From: Thermoactinomyces daqus
GTDB lineage: Bacteria; Bacillota; Bacilli; Thermoactinomycetales; Thermoactinomycetaceae
NCBI RefSeq assembly: GCF_000763315.1
Contig: NZ_JPST01000021.1
Coordinates: 172,877 to 236,876 of the forward strand
Length of the DNA stretch: 64,000 bases
Reading direction: 5' to 3'
In this document: positions 42,855-52,347 of the stretch, piece by piece
Position numbering within the stretch: the stretch's first letter is position 1
How the letters are laid out: each line of letters starts with the position of its first letter
Translations under genes and position numbers: made by a program
Notes under the pieces: generated by a model
The model's database searches: none
What the model was told of the DNA's origin: nothing
The model's input: only the letters and a program-made list of their open reading frames with translations

Positions 42855-42884
42855 CTTGACATTTCCTGTTAGCGTATGATACGA
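42855..42884 (+). promoter_or_regulatory. Promoter of infC-rpmI-rplT
   Basis: TTGACA (42855-42860), 18-bp spacer, TACGAT (42879-42884) with TG directly before it, an extended -10. Confidence 0.85.
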
Positions 42885-42890
42885 TATCTT

Positions 42891-43025
42891 CATCATGCAA
42901 GAAGAAGCGCCCGCTTCTCACCTGATCGACGCTGTGTTGCTGTTGACAGGTCATTAGGAAACGGTTGAATTTCCTTGTGATAATGGGATTTAAATGCGGG
43001 CGTTTACTTGCGCCCGCATTTTTTT
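42891..43025 (+). promoter_or_regulatory. L20-type autoregulatory leader of infC-rpmI-rplT
   Basis: The leader begins with the GAAGCGCCCGCTTCTCACCTG block and pairs ACCTG with CAGGT, followed by the terminator AATGCGGGCG/CGCCCGCATT (42992-43025) with a long T-run. In Bacillus, excess L20 binds such a leader and favours termination. Position and terminator are clear; the L20-binding fold is inferred. Confidence 0.75.
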
Positions 43026-43056
43026 GTTTTCAATACTTTTCCGGAGGTGGCAGGTT

Positions 43057-43572
43057 ATCAGCAAGGAACATCAGCACCAAGTTAATGAGTCGATCCGTGC
43101 TCGTGAGGTTCGCTTGATCGGAGTCGATGGGTCGCAGTTGGGGATTAAACCGCTCAGGGAAGCATTACGCTTGGCGCAGGAAGCGAATCTGGATCTTGTC
43201 AATGTCGCACCGCAAGCAAAGCCGCCTGTTTGCCGAATCATGGACTATGGCAAATACCGCTATGAGCAAAGCAAACGGGAGAAAGAAGCCCGCAAAAACC
43301 AAAAGATCATTCAGATTAAAGAAGTCCGTCTGAGTCCGTCGATCGAAGAAAATGATGTCCAAACCAAGCTGAACAACGTGAAGAAGTTCTTGCAAAAAGG
43401 GAATAAGGTGAAGTTGACCATCCGTTTCCGCGGACGTGAAATCACGCACCAGGAGCTTGGCCGCAGGATTTTGGATCGCATGGCGGACGAGGTGAAGGAG
43501 ATCTCGGACATCGAGCGTCCGCCAAAGCTTGAAGGCCGTCAAATGATTATGATTTTAACACCGAAACAGTAG
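43057..43572 (+). CDS. infC: Translation initiation factor IF-3, 171 aa, ATC start
   Basis: Family signatures are [48 protein letters not shown] and the C-terminal domain [19 protein letters not shown]. The only start that fits both the SD (GGAGG, 9 nt upstream) and the family N-terminus (ISKEH) is ATC 43057. Non-canonical infC starts (AUU in E. coli and Bacillus) are the target of IF-3 autoregulation, since IF-3 rejects such codons. The frame stays open upstream to 42994, but across the terminator. First gene of infC-rpmI-rplT. Confidence 0.93.
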   Translation: MSKEHQHQVNESIRAREVRLIGVDGSQLGIKPLREALRLAQEANLDLVNVAPQAKPPVCRIMDYGKYRYEQSKREKEARKNQKIIQIKEVRLSPSIEENDVQTKLNNVKKFLQKGNKVKLTIRFRGREITHQELGRRILDRMADEVKEISDIERPPKLEGRQMIMILTPKQ

Positions 43573-43592
43573 TTGCAAGGAGGATACACGCG

Positions 43593-43790
43593 ATGCCAAA
43601 AATGAAAACCAAACGCGCTGCAGCAAAGCGTTTCAAAAAAACGGGAACAGGCAAAGTGAAACGCAACCATGCGTTTAAAAGCCACTTGCTCGAAGGAAAA
43701 ACTGCCAAGCGCAAACGCAAGCTTCGCAAAAGCGCACTCGTTCATTCCGGCGATGTAAAACGGATTAAGCAACTGATCGCATATATGTAA
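43593..43790 (+). CDS. rpmI: 50S ribosomal protein L35, 65 aa
   Basis: Short, very basic, reading [20 protein letters not shown] and ending [11 protein letters not shown]. The motif [20 protein letters not shown] is typical of L35. SD AAGGAGG. Located between infC and rplT as in nearly all bacteria. Confidence 0.97.
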   Translation: MPKMKTKRAAAKRFKKTGTGKVKRNHAFKSHLLEGKTAKRKRKLRKSALVHSGDVKRIKQLIAYM

Positions 43791-43832
43791 GCAATTGATT
43801 AGAGACAGAAGTTACTTCAGGAGGGATTTATT

Positions 43833-44186
43833 GTGGCTAGAGTGAAAGGTGGTACCGTTACTCGCGCTCGTCGCAAAAAGGTACTGAAACTGGCGAAAGG
43901 TTATTTTGGTTCCAAACACCGTTTGTTCCGCACGGCGAAACAACAAGTGATGAAATCCTTGATGTACGCTTATCGCGATCGCCGTCAACGCAAACGCGAT
44001 TTCCGCAAACTGTGGATTACCCGGATCAATGCTGCTGCGCGGATGAACGGTCTTTCCTACAACAAATTTGTCCATGGCTTGAAAGTGGCAGGTGTGGACA
44101 TCAACCGCAAAATGCTGGCTGAACTGGCCGTCAGCGATCAAAAAGCATTTGCTGAACTGGTCAACGTTGCGAAAAACGCAAAGTAA
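43833..44186 (+). CDS. rplT: 50S ribosomal protein L20, 117 aa
   Basis: [20 protein letters not shown] is the standard N-terminus, followed by [20 protein letters not shown] and [22 protein letters not shown]20 is an early assembly protein of the large subunit and the repressor of its own operon through the leader. Start GTG with SD CAGGAGGG. A strong terminator follows. Confidence 0.97.
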   Translation: MARVKGGTVTRARRKKVLKLAKGYFGSKHRLFRTAKQQVMKSLMYAYRDRRQRKRDFRKLWITRINAAARMNGLSYNKFVHGLKVAGVDINRKMLAELAVSDQKAFAELVNVAKNAK

Positions 44187-44197
44187 CCCAGACTCAC

Positions 44198-44248
44198 AAA
44201 AAGGCTTTTTTCCGGCCCGGATTTCCCGGGAGGAAAAGGGCCTTTTTT
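44198..44248 (+). terminator. Terminator after rplT
   Basis: Long hairpin with AAAAAGGC/GGCCTTTTT at the base and CCCGG/CCGGG at the tip, followed by T residues. Confidence 0.9.
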
Positions 44249-44252
44249 GCAT

Positions 44253-44279
44253 AAAAAACACTCTCTGTGGCGAGAGTGT
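44253..44279 (-). terminator. Terminator of the marR-MFS operon
   Basis: ACACTCTC/GAGAGTGT with a 6-nt loop, followed on the minus strand by six T. Confidence 0.88.
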
Positions 44280-44286
44280 AAGAGAA

Positions 44287-45903
44287 TTAAGCTGTTTTTC
44301 GCTGCCAGTCGGGATCTTCTTCCACCGCCTGCGCATTGGAGGTGCGCAACGGGATTTCCCTGACCAAAAGCGCGATGAGAATCGCCATGAGCAAAATCAA
44401 GCCGGCAATGAAGAAAACATGGTGAATCGCGATGGTAAGCGCTCCCCTTGAGAATGAAACGATGGTGTCGAACACGGGAATGAGCGAACCGGGCAAACGG
44501 GAGCGAATCTGGATGAGCTGGGCTTGATCCATCAGCAGTTGCGGATTGCCGAGCGATGCGATTTTCTTCAGCATCTGCGGGGTTCTGGCCGCAGCGGGCA
44601 AATGGTGGCGGATATTGGCCATCAAGGTGCCCATCCGGCTTTGAATCGCTGTATTCATCACCGTTCCCATGATGGAAACCCCAACCGTACCGCCCATCTG
44701 GCGGAATAATTGGGAAGCGGAAGTGGCCACCCCGAGAAACCTGTAATCGACTGCATTTTGAATCGTCAGGTTGAAGATCGGGAAACTGCTGCCCAGCCCG
44801 ATGCCGATCAACAGCATGCGCCAGGCGATTTGCCAATTGTCGGCGTTTTCCGTGAGGGTTGTCATACTGAATACGCCAAAGGCCATGATGACCAGCCCGG
44901 TAAGCGCAATCCATTTATACCGTCCGGTGCGGGTCACGATTTGCCCGGACCCGGTGCTGGCGAGCACCATGCCGAGGGTCATCGGCATCATGAGAAAGCT
45001 GGAATGGGTTGCCGACAGCCCCAGCACCCCCTGAATGAAGAAGGGGGTGTACATAATCGAACCGAACATGGCAAATCCGATCAAAAAAAGAGCCGCATTG
45101 GACAGGGAGAAAATGGATGTGCGAAAAAGGCTGAGGGGTAAAACCGGATTTTGTGCCGATCGTTCAATCAGCAGAAAAAGGATCAGGAAAGCGGCAGATC
45201 CGGCGAAGAGTCCGAGAATGACCGGTGATGTCCATGCATATCGCGTGCCGGCCCAGGAAAAGGCCAGCAGCAAGGGAATCATGGTGATCATCAGGAAAAG
45301 GGAGCCCAGGTAGTCGATTGAGACAGGCCCTTTTCTGGGAACGGACGGGAAAAGGAACCAGATCAAGACGAATGCGATAATGCCAAAGGGTAGGAAAATC
45401 CAGAAACACCAATGCCACGCCAAGTGATCCACGATATACCCGCCCAGGGCAGGCCCCAAAATGCTGGCCAGGCCAAACGATCCGCTCATGATTCCCTGCC
45501 AGCGCCCGCGTTCTCTGGGTGAAAACAGGTCTCCGACAGCGCTGAAGGCGGTGGACATCACCATCCCTCCGCCAAATCCCTGCAATCCGCGGAACAAGAT
45601 CAATTCAAGAATTGTCGATGAAGTACCGCAAAGAAGTGACCCGATCACAAAGATGCCCAAGCCGATCAGGATAAATGGCTTCCGCCCATAGTTGTCTGAC
45701 AGCCTTCCGACCAAAATCACGGTAATGCTCGAGGTGAGCATATAGATGGTGAACACCCACTGGAAATACTCCATTCCTTTCAGTTCGGCGATAATCCGCG
45801 GCATGATGTTTCCCACGATCGTTTGATTCAATGCCGCAAACAGTAAACTGGCAACAATCGCGACCATGATGGTCATCTTCTGCTTGGAGGATAAGTGTTC
45901 CAC
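44287..45903 (-). CDS. MFS drug efflux transporter of the DHA2 (EmrB/QacA) family, 538 aa
   Basis: Fourteen-segment drug/proton antiporter. Motif A appears as GRLSDNYGRKPFILIG, motif C as GSFGLASILGPALGGYIVDHLAWHWCFWI, and there is a DHA2-typical N-terminus VAIVASLLFAALNQTIVGNIMPRII. The product sits in the cytoplasmic membrane. Start GTG with SD AAGGGG about 10 nt upstream. It lies 96 nt after a marR gene in the same orientation, a common efflux pump and regulator pairing. Substrates cannot be read from the sequence. Confidence 0.93.
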   Translation of the reverse strand: MEHLSSKQKMTIMVAIVASLLFAALNQTIVGNIMPRIIAELKGMEYFQWVFTIYMLTSSITVILVGRLSDNYGRKPFILIGLGIFVIGSLLCGTSSTILELILFRGLQGFGGGMVMSTAFSAVGDLFSPRERGRWQGIMSGSFGLASILGPALGGYIVDHLAWHWCFWIFLPFGIIAFVLIWFLFPSVPRKGPVSIDYLGSLFLMITMIPLLLAFSWAGTRYAWTSPVILGLFAGSAAFLILFLLIERSAQNPVLPLSLFRTSIFSLSNAALFLIGFAMFGSIMYTPFFIQGVLGLSATHSSFLMMPMTLGMVLASTGSGQIVTRTGRYKWIALTGLVIMAFGVFSMTTLTENADNWQIAWRMLLIGIGLGSSFPIFNLTIQNAVDYRFLGVATSASQLFRQMGGTVGVSIMGTVMNTAIQSRMGTLMANIRHHLPAAARTPQMLKKIASLGNPQLLMDQAQLIQIRSRLPGSLIPVFDTIVSFSRGALTIAIHHVFFIAGLILLMAILIALLVREIPLRTSNAQAVEEDPDWQRKTA

Positions 45904-45999
45904 CGACTGGTAACCCCTTTTTGGAATGATTGAATGGTCAAGGGTCGACTGCTGTCATGATCCCGGACTGGAGCAAAAAGAGATTATCTGTTTATCTGT

Positions 46000-46416
46000 T
46001 TAACTTATCTTTTGCAGCAAAGTCAAAAGTGTTTCAATCTCTTCGGTGGTTAATTTTTCAAACTTACGGCGAAAATACTCCGATTTTTTATAAGACAATT
46101 CTTCAATTGTTTTTTTTCCGAGTTCGGATATGTGCAATTCCACCACCCGCTTATCCAGCTTGGAACGCTTTCGGTAGGCCAGGTTTTTCTTTTCCAGCTG
46201 GTCGGCGACATGGGTGATGTGGCTTACGGAAACATTAAATTCCTGTGCCAGCGCCGTCACGATTTGCGGGCTCTTTTGCTCCAATTGTTTTAAGACGCCA
46301 AACTCCGCTCCGTTAATTCGATCACCCCAGATTTCTGCCAAATCCCGTCGCAAATCACGCAAAATATGGCGAAAAACCTGTTCGAGTTCCAGACTCATTT
46401 CCAATCGGTCTGACAT
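46000..46416 (-). CDS. MarR family transcriptional regulator, 138 aa
   Basis: Winged-helix MarR fold: INGAEFGVLKQLEQKSPQIVTALAQEFNVSVSHITHVADQLEKKNLAYRKR holds helices 2-4 (about 35-85), followed by the wing SKLDKRVVELHISELG and a C-terminal dimerisation helix. It probably represses itself and the downstream MFS pump until a ligand binds. SD AAGGAG about 9 nt before ATG. Upstream, ATTCATA occurs twice 14 bp apart, but I see no perfect MarR dyad. Confidence 0.9.
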   Translation of the reverse strand: MSDRLEMSLELEQVFRHILRDLRRDLAEIWGDRINGAEFGVLKQLEQKSPQIVTALAQEFNVSVSHITHVADQLEKKNLAYRKRSKLDKRVVELHISELGKKTIEELSYKKSEYFRRKFEKLTTEEIETLLTLLQKIS

Positions 46417-46642
46417 AAGAAAATCTCCTTAATTCATACAGTTGGATTCATAATACTAATGTTTAAGTAAGTGAAATAGTTTAACCATCATTATATCTTT
46501 TTTCGTTTATTCAGGCAATATAAATTTATTTATTAAAAATATTAATTTATCTATATAGAGCCGAGTGTGGAATTTGCCCAGTCAGGCAGGTTGATTTGCA
46601 CGCAGGAAAATACCGTATTTCGTTCAGGAATGTTGGAGACCG

Positions 46643-46681
46643 AACGCTCATCCCGTTTCGGTCCGGCGTGAGCGCTTCTCC
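46643..46681 (+). promoter_or_regulatory. Alternative-pairing stem region upstream of ilvD
   Basis: GGAGA...CGCTCA can pair with TGAGCG..TCTCC, while ACCGAA can instead pair with TTCGGT inside the same stretch. The two are mutually exclusive, as in attenuators, but no T-run terminator follows. Nothing else is supported in 46440-46791. Confidence 0.3.
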
Positions 46682-46791
46682 ATCGACCCGGTCGGCAACT
46701 TACATTTACGAAAATAAGAGAGTGACATAAAAAAATATTTGATATAAACTGATATGAAAAAAAGTTTGCACCATCCAGGGAAGGTGATAAG

Positions 46792-48462
46792 ATGCGAAGT
46801 GACCGAATCAAAAAAGGAATTGACCGGGCTCCCCACCGTGCATTGCTCCGTGCGGCCGGCGTCAAGGAAGAGGATTTTGGCAAACCGTTTATAGGCATAT
46901 GCAACTCGTTTGTGGAAATTATTCCGGGGCACATCCACCTTAACCGTTTTGCCGAAATTTTGAAGGAAGCCGTACGGGAAGCTGGTGGCGTTCCGTTTGA
47001 GTTTAATACGATTGGTGTTGACGATGGGATTGCCATGGGCCATATCGGAATGCGCTATTCTCTGCCCAGCCGGGAAATTATCGCCGATTCGGTGGAAACG
47101 GTCGCGCTCGCCCACTGGTTTGACGGGCTGATCTGCATCCCCAATTGCGACAAGATTACACCCGGTATGATGATGGGCGCGCTCCGGGTTAATATTCCCA
47201 CGATCTTCATCAGCGGTGGTCCAATGGCTGCAGGTGTGACGCCGGCAGGAGACAAAGTGGACCTCTCGTCCGTTTTTGAAGGCGTCGGAGCGTATCAGGC
47301 GGGGAAAATTGATGAACAGCAATTGGAAACCCTTGAGAAATTCGGTTGTCCGGGATGTGGTTCCTGTTCCGGCATGTTCACCGCCAATTCGATGAACTGC
47401 TTGGCCGAGGCGCTCGGGCTTGCTCTGCCGGGGAACGGAAGCATTCTCGCCCGGACTCCTGAGAGGGAAGAATTGGCGCGGCGCGCGGCACGGCAAATCA
47501 TCCGCCTGATCGAAGCCGACCTCAAACCGCGGGATATTGTGACGGAAAAAGCGTTGGACAATGCCTTTATCCTGGACATGGCGATGGGCGGTTCCACCAA
47601 CACCGTTCTGCATACGATGGCGATCGCCCATGAAGCCGGGGTGGAGTATCCGTTGTCCCGCATCAATGAACTTTCCAAACGCGTTCCCTATATTTGCAAG
47701 GTGAGCCCGGCCGGGCAGTGGCATATGGAAGACGTGGACCGCGCCGGCGGGATTTCGGCGATCTTGAATGAGTTAAGCCGCATCGACGGTTTGCTTCATC
47801 TCGACACGAAGACGGTGACACTGGGGACGCTTGGGGAAAATATCGCCGGAGCCGAAATAAAAGATCCCCGTGTGATCAAACGGGTGGAAGAGGCCCACAG
47901 CCAAACGGGAGGTCTGAAAATTTTGTACGGAAATCTTGCTCCGGATGGCGCAGTTATCAAAGCGGGAGCCGTTGATCCGTCAATCACGAAGTTTTCCGGC
48001 GAAGCCATTGTTTTTGAATCACAGGATTCCGCTTTGGCCGGGATCGCCTTGGGCAAGGTAAAACCGGGCCATGTGGTCATCATTCGATATGAAGGTCCCA
48101 AGGGCGGGCCGGGAATGCCTGAAATGCTTTCACCGACCTCGGCCATTGTTGGAATGGGCCTGGGCAAGGAAGTCGCGCTGATCACAGACGGCCGCTTTTC
48201 CGGAGCGACAAGGGGCATTTGCATCGGCCATGTTTCACCTGAAGCCGCAGAAGGCGGACCGATTGCTTTGGTTCAGTCGGGAGACCGGATTGAGATCGAC
48301 TTGGAAAAAGGAACCCTTCATCTGGATGTCCATGAAGAAGAACTGGCTGCCAGACGTGCCCGCTGGCAAGCTCCGGACGTTCAGGTTTCCGGAAAATATT
48401 TGCGCCGGTATGCGAGTCTTGTCACTTCGGCCAATACCGGAGCTGTGTTAAGAGAGGTGTGA
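46792..48462 (+). CDS. ilvD: Dihydroxy-acid dehydratase, 556 aa
   Basis: Dehydrates dihydroxy-isovalerate and dihydroxy-methylvalerate in valine and isoleucine synthesis. Iron-sulphur cluster cysteines lie in [14 protein letters not shown] (about 120) and [18 protein letters not shown] (about 185-200). Other blocks are [14 protein letters not shown] [38 protein letters not shown] and [30 protein letters not shown] before ATG. It has its own leader and is separated from ilvB by the T-box region, so it is probably a separate transcript. Confidence 0.96.
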   Translation: MRSDRIKKGIDRAPHRALLRAAGVKEEDFGKPFIGICNSFVEIIPGHIHLNRFAEILKEAVREAGGVPFEFNTIGVDDGIAMGHIGMRYSLPSREIIADSVETVALAHWFDGLICIPNCDKITPGMMMGALRVNIPTIFISGGPMAAGVTPAGDKVDLSSVFEGVGAYQAGKIDEQQLETLEKFGCPGCGSCSGMFTANSMNCLAEALGLALPGNGSILARTPEREELARRAARQIIRLIEADLKPRDIVTEKALDNAFILDMAMGGSTNTVLHTMAIAHEAGVEYPLSRINELSKRVPYICKVSPAGQWHMEDVDRAGGISAILNELSRIDGLLHLDTKTVTLGTLGENIAGAEIKDPRVIKRVEEAHSQTGGLKILYGNLAPDGAVIKAGAVDPSITKFSGEAIVFESQDSALAGIALGKVKPGHVVIIRYEGPKGGPGMPEMLSPTSAIVGMGLGKEVALITDGRFSGATRGICIGHVSPEAAEGGPIALVQSGDRIEIDLEKGTLHLDVHEEELAARRARWQAPDVQVSGKYLRRYASLVTSANTGAVLREV

Positions 48463-48501
48463 CTTTTCTTCCGTTCCCTGTCGGGAGCGGATTATTAGAA
48501 T

Positions 48502-48519
48502 TTTGTAAACGATTGCAAA
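48502..48519. promoter_or_regulatory. cre-like site upstream of the ilvB promoter
   Basis: TTTGTAAACGATTGCAAA matches the catabolite-response consensus WWTGNAARCGNWWWCAWW with one mismatch. It is centred about 74 bp before the predicted transcription start. In B. subtilis CcpA activates ilv-leu from a cre in a similar upstream position, so activation is the likely effect. Confidence 0.7.
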
Positions 48520-48548
48520 TTTGTAATAAAAAAATGAGAGAAACTGTG

Positions 48549-48578
48549 TTGACAGCTGTTTAGGATGATGACTATAAT
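48549..48578 (+). promoter_or_regulatory. Strong ilvB promoter
   Basis: TTGACA (48549-48554), 18-bp spacer, TATAAT (48573-48578), both hexamers at consensus. Confidence 0.88.
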
Positions 48579-48619
48579 ATCAGCTAAATAATCAAAATCT
48601 TTACCCGAGGGTTACAAGA

Positions 48620-48709
48620 TTGAAGCTTCTTTATTTATCCGATCCAATATTTCCTCCAATAATTGCAGGGATTGCTTTTGCAATGCCGATTCGTCGGATA
48701 ATTCGATAA
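48620..48709 (+). CDS. Candidate Ile/Leu-rich leader ORF, 29 aa
   Basis: TTG 48620 follows GAGGG by 8 nt. The peptide MKLLYLSDPIFPPIIAGIAF then AMPIRRIIR contains seven Ile and three internal Leu. It lies on the transcript between the ilvB promoter and the T-box. An 8-bp stem TTATCCGA/TCGGATAA (48635-48642 with 48694-48701) and a hairpin ATTGC-TTTT-GCAAT lie within it. Either a real leader peptide or a chance ORF in structured leader RNA. Confidence 0.35.
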   Translation: MKLLYLSDPIFPPIIAGIAFAMPIRRIIR

Positions 48710-48714
48710 GTTAA

Positions 48715-49016
48715 GACGATGAAAAGGACGATGGCAAGGAGGCGCGATACAGAGAGTCCGGGTTTGCTGAGACCGGAACCGCAGCCTTGTACATCTCTCA
48801 CCTTGGAGTTGAGTGTCGAAAGGCGCTTTGCAGCGCTGAGTAGTACACTACCGGTTGTCCCGTTAACGGCAGGAGTATGGAGTTGATCCATACTCAGTGA
48901 GGTCGATTTTCGCGAGAAGTCGACAAAATTGGGTGGTACCACGAACCTGTTCGTCCCAATGAGCGCTGCTTGGCATGCGAGCAAAGGGCGGATCAGGTTC
49001 TTTTTATTTTTGCTTT
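48715..49016 (+). promoter_or_regulatory. T-box leader of the ilv-leu operon
   Basis: GGGTGGTACCACG (48931-48943) is the T-box core; its UGGU suits a tRNA with discriminator A, as tRNA-Leu. Stem I has the GAGAGTCCGGG...CCGGAAC block, and CTC followed by A at 48797-48799 is a plausible Leu specifier. The terminator pairs GAACCTG with CAGGTTC (48944-48999) and ends in a T-rich run. Leucine starvation should relieve termination, as in B. subtilis ilv-leu. Confidence 0.9.
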
Positions 49017-49032
49017 TTTAAAAGGAGGAGAA

Positions 49033-50775
49033 ATGCCAGTGGCTCCCCAGATGGAAACCCTGTCTGGTCAGTTAGTTGAGACGAAGGTTGAGGAGAGAAA
49101 GTTTACCGGGTCAGAAATCTTGCTTCGATGTTTGATCCAGGAAGGAGTCGAGGTGATTTTCGGTTATCCGGGTGGAGCTGTGTTACCGATTTATGATTCG
49201 CTTTATGATGGGCAGATCCGCCACCTGTTGGCCCGCCATGAGCAAGGTGCCATTCATGCGGCGGACGGTTATGCGCGTGCGACGGGGAAACCTGGCGTCG
49301 TCGTGGCCACTTCCGGTCCGGGAGCAACCAACCTGGTGACCGGGATTGCCACCGCGATGATGGATTCCGTTCCGCTGGTCTGCATCACCGGCAATGTGGA
49401 TCAGTCCCTTTTGGGAACCGATGCCTTTCAGGAAGCAGATATCACGGGCATTACCATGCCGATTACAAAGCACAATTATTTAGTGCGCGATGTGAATGAC
49501 CTGCCGCGGATCGTCAAAGAGGCGTTTACGATTGCGACTCAGGGCAGGCCGGGTCCGGTGTTAATCGACATCCCGAAGGACGTATCCAATGCGAAAGCCG
49601 CTTTTGAATATCCGGAAAGCGTTGAGATTCCCGGGTTTCATCCTTGGCGAACGCCCGGAAGGGAACAAGTCGAACAGCTTTACGAAGCCATTGCCGAGGC
49701 GAAAAAACCGCTGATTTTGGCTGGAGGCGGGGTTGTCAGCTCCGGTGCGGCGGGTGAATTGATCGCGTTTTCGGAAAAAACGGGCATTCCGGTCACGACC
49801 ACTTTGATGGGCATCGGCGGTTTTCCCGGAACCCATCCGCATTGGCTCGGGATGCCGGGAATGCACGGGACTTATGCAGCCAATCACGCCCTGCTGGAGT
49901 GTGATCTTCTGATCGGGATCGGGGCGCGATTCGATGACCGGGTTACCATGGGGCGCATTGACAAGTTTGCGCAAAAAGCCAAAATCGCCCACATCGATAT
50001 CGACCCGGCGGAAATCGGCAAAAATGTGCGGACCTACATTCCGCTGAACGGGGATGTCAAATCCGTGCTTCAGCTGATCAATCAGGAGGTTCCACGCAGT
50101 CGCTCAAACAAGTGGATGGATCAGCTGGATGAATGGAAGCAGCGGTTCCCTCTTCAATACAAAGAGACGGAAGATGGCCTGAAACCGCAATGGGTGATTG
50201 AGCAAATCTACCGCACGACTCAAGGGGAAGCGATCATTACGACCGATGTCGGACAACACCAGATGTGGGTGGCTCAGTTCTACCGTTTCCACCATCCGCG
50301 TTCCCTGCTGACCTCCGGTGGGCTGGGAACGATGGGATTCGGTTTTCCGGCAGCGATCGGGGCACAACTCGCTTATCCGGATCGGACGGTAATCGCAGTC
50401 GTCGGCGATGGGGGTTTTCAGATGACAGCGCAGGAGCTGGCCGTCGTTTCACTGGAAAATATCCCCGTGAAAGTGGCGCTCATCAACAATCAGTGCCTCG
50501 GCATGGTACGCCAGTGGCAGGAAATTTTCTACAAAAAGCGGTATAGCGAAGTCGATCTGGCTGGCAGCCCTGATTTTGTCACACTGGCGGAAGCCTATGG
50601 CGTAAAAGCCTGGCGGGCCCACACCAAAGACGAGGCGAAAAAATGCTGGGAAGAAGCTTTGGCCCACCCGGGACCGGCCCTCGTCGACTTTTGGGTTTCC
50701 CCGGAAGAGAATGTTTATCCGATGGTGGCGCCGGGATCAGGCTTGGATGAGATGGTAATGGGAGATGAGATCTAG
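49033..50775 (+). CDS. ilvB: Acetolactate synthase large subunit, 580 aa
   Basis: ThDP- and FAD-dependent enzyme joining two pyruvates, or pyruvate and 2-oxobutyrate. N-terminal Pyr domain has [13 protein letters not shown] and the catalytic Glu of [21 protein letters not shown]. The central domain has [14 protein letters not shown] [13 protein letters not shown]. The PP domain carries [32 protein letters not shown] 49033 follows AAAGGAGG closely (about 4 nt); an in-frame GTG at 49039 has ideal spacing and is an alternative. First gene of ilvB-ilvN-ilvC-leuA-leuB, stop and ilvN start are adjacent. Confidence 0.96.
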   Translation: MPVAPQMETLSGQLVETKVEERKFTGSEILLRCLIQEGVEVIFGYPGGAVLPIYDSLYDGQIRHLLARHEQGAIHAADGYARATGKPGVVVATSGPGATNLVTGIATAMMDSVPLVCITGNVDQSLLGTDAFQEADITGITMPITKHNYLVRDVNDLPRIVKEAFTIATQGRPGPVLIDIPKDVSNAKAAFEYPESVEIPGFHPWRTPGREQVEQLYEAIAEAKKPLILAGGGVVSSGAAGELIAFSEKTGIPVTTTLMGIGGFPGTHPHWLGMPGMHGTYAANHALLECDLLIGIGARFDDRVTMGRIDKFAQKAKIAHIDIDPAEIGKNVRTYIPLNGDVKSVLQLINQEVPRSRSNKWMDQLDEWKQRFPLQYKETEDGLKPQWVIEQIYRTTQGEAIITTDVGQHQMWVAQFYRFHHPRSLLTSGGLGTMGFGFPAAIGAQLAYPDRTVIAVVGDGGFQMTAQELAVVSLENIPVKVALINNQCLGMVRQWQEIFYKKRYSEVDLAGSPDFVTLAEAYGVKAWRAHTKDEAKKCWEEALAHPGPALVDFWVSPEENVYPMVAPGSGLDEMVMGDEI

Positions 50776-51273
50776 ATGAGGCATATCCTTTCCGTACTGG
50801 TAAACAATCAGCCAAGGGTGTTGGCCCGCGTTGCCAGTCTGATCGGGCAACGCAATTACAACATCGAGAGCATCAGCGTAGGAGAGTCGGAGAAAGAAGG
50901 CCTGTCCCGCATGATCATTATCACCGGCGGCGATCACCAGACATTGGAACAGGTAAGAAAACAATTGGAAAAATTGATTGATGTGATTAAGGTTGAACAT
51001 TTGGAAAAAGAAAAGACCGTCGAAAGGGAGCTGCTTCTGATCAAAGTGGAAGCAACTTCGGCGGTGAGAGCCGAGATTTTCGGCATTGTCGAACCTTTTC
51101 GCGCCTCGATCGTCGATGTGAGTCCACAGTCGCTTACCATTCAGGTAACGGGCGAACCGGCGAAACTGGAAGCAATGGTTGAACTGCTGCGCCCGTACGG
51201 CATCATTGAGATTGCCCGCACCGGTGCGATTGCCCTGGAACGCGGTTTAAACAAGGTAAAAGCGACTGTTTGA
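50776..51273 (+). CDS. ilvN: Acetolactate synthase small subunit, 165 aa
   Basis: Regulatory subunit for valine feedback and full activity of IlvB. ACT domain at the N-terminus: HILSVLVNNQPRVLARVASLIGQRNYNIESISVG (about 3-36). The second half (LLLIKVEATSAVRAEIFGIVE, FRASIVDVSPQSLTIQVTG) is the ALS_ss_C domain. The ATG directly abuts the ilvB stop, so translation is coupled. Confidence 0.95.
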   Translation: MRHILSVLVNNQPRVLARVASLIGQRNYNIESISVGESEKEGLSRMIIITGGDHQTLEQVRKQLEKLIDVIKVEHLEKEKTVERELLLIKVEATSAVRAEIFGIVEPFRASIVDVSPQSLTIQVTGEPAKLEAMVELLRPYGIIEIARTGAIALERGLNKVKATV

Positions 51274-51312
51274 CCAATAAAAAAAGGACCAATTCTCTGA
51301 GGAGGAATGAAG

Positions 51313-52320
51313 ATGGCACAAATGTTCTATGAGCATCATGCAGATTTGTCATTATTTTCGGAAAAAACAGTAGCGGTAATCGGGTATGGAAGCCAGGGGC
51401 ATGCCCAGGCGCAAAATCTGCGTGACAGCGGGGTACACGTGATCGTGGGGCTGAGAAAAGGAAAGTCATGGGAAAAAGCCGAAGCCGATGGATTCCAGGT
51501 GTTTGAAGTGGATGAAGCGGTGAAACGGGCCGATGTGGTGCAGCTTCTGCTTCCTGATGAGCTTCAGGCCAAAGTATACAAGGAACAAGTGGAACCGCAC
51601 CTGAAACCGGGATCTGCTCTCTTTTTCTCCCACGGTTTTAACATCCACTTCGGCCAGATTGTTCCGCCCGAAGATGTCGATGTGATTCTGGTAGCCCCCA
51701 AATCGCCGGGTCACTTGGTAAGACGGGTATATTGCGAAGGCTTCGGGGTTCCCGCCCTGATCGCGGTTCATCAGGATGCGACTGGCAATGCGCACGCGCT
51801 CGCTCTGGCTTACTGCAAAGGAATCGGTTCCACCAAAGCGGGAGTGATCCAAACGACATTTAAAGAAGAAACCGAAACGGATTTGTTTGGAGAGCAAGCG
51901 GTATTGTGCGGCGGGGTCAGCCAGTTGATCAAAAGCGGATTCGAGACGCTGGTTGAGGCCGGGTACCAGCCGGAAGTCGCCTACTTTGAGTGTTTGCACG
52001 AGTTGAAGTTGATCGTTGACCTGATGTATGAAAACGGCCTTTCCGGCATGCGTTACTCCATCAGTGACACGGCGGAGTACGGGGATTATGTGAGCGGAAA
52101 ACGGGTTGTGGCTGAAAGCAGTCGTGAAGCGATGAAGCAGCTGTTAAAAGAGATTCAGGACGGAACATTTGCCCGCCGCTGGATTGAGGAGAATCAAACC
52201 GGCCGCAAGCAGTTTACGGCGATGAGAGAAGCGGAGAAAGAGCATGAGATTGAGAGAGTCGGAGCGAAGCTGAGAGAGATGATGGTATGGGTGAGCCAAA
52301 AAGAACCGATTCAACAATAA
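51313..52320 (+). CDS. ilvC: Ketol-acid reductoisomerase, 335 aa
   Basis: Isomerises and reduces acetolactate with NADPH and Mg. Rossmann loop [21 protein letters not shown] (about 18-38), then the knotted C-terminal domain with metal ligands in [16 protein letters not shown] and [15 protein letters not shown]. Class I (short) KARI by length. ATG 51313 is preferred: GGAGG is 7 nt upstream, whereas ATG 51307 is one nt from it. Confidence 0.96.
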   Translation: MAQMFYEHHADLSLFSEKTVAVIGYGSQGHAQAQNLRDSGVHVIVGLRKGKSWEKAEADGFQVFEVDEAVKRADVVQLLLPDELQAKVYKEQVEPHLKPGSALFFSHGFNIHFGQIVPPEDVDVILVAPKSPGHLVRRVYCEGFGVPALIAVHQDATGNAHALALAYCKGIGSTKAGVIQTTFKEETETDLFGEQAVLCGGVSQLIKSGFETLVEAGYQPEVAYFECLHELKLIVDLMYENGLSGMRYSISDTAEYGDYVSGKRVVAESSREAMKQLLKEIQDGTFARRWIEENQTGRKQFTAMREAEKEHEIERVGAKLREMMVWVSQKEPIQQ

Positions 52321-52347
52321 AGATAAATCATAAAGGAGGAAGCGGTT

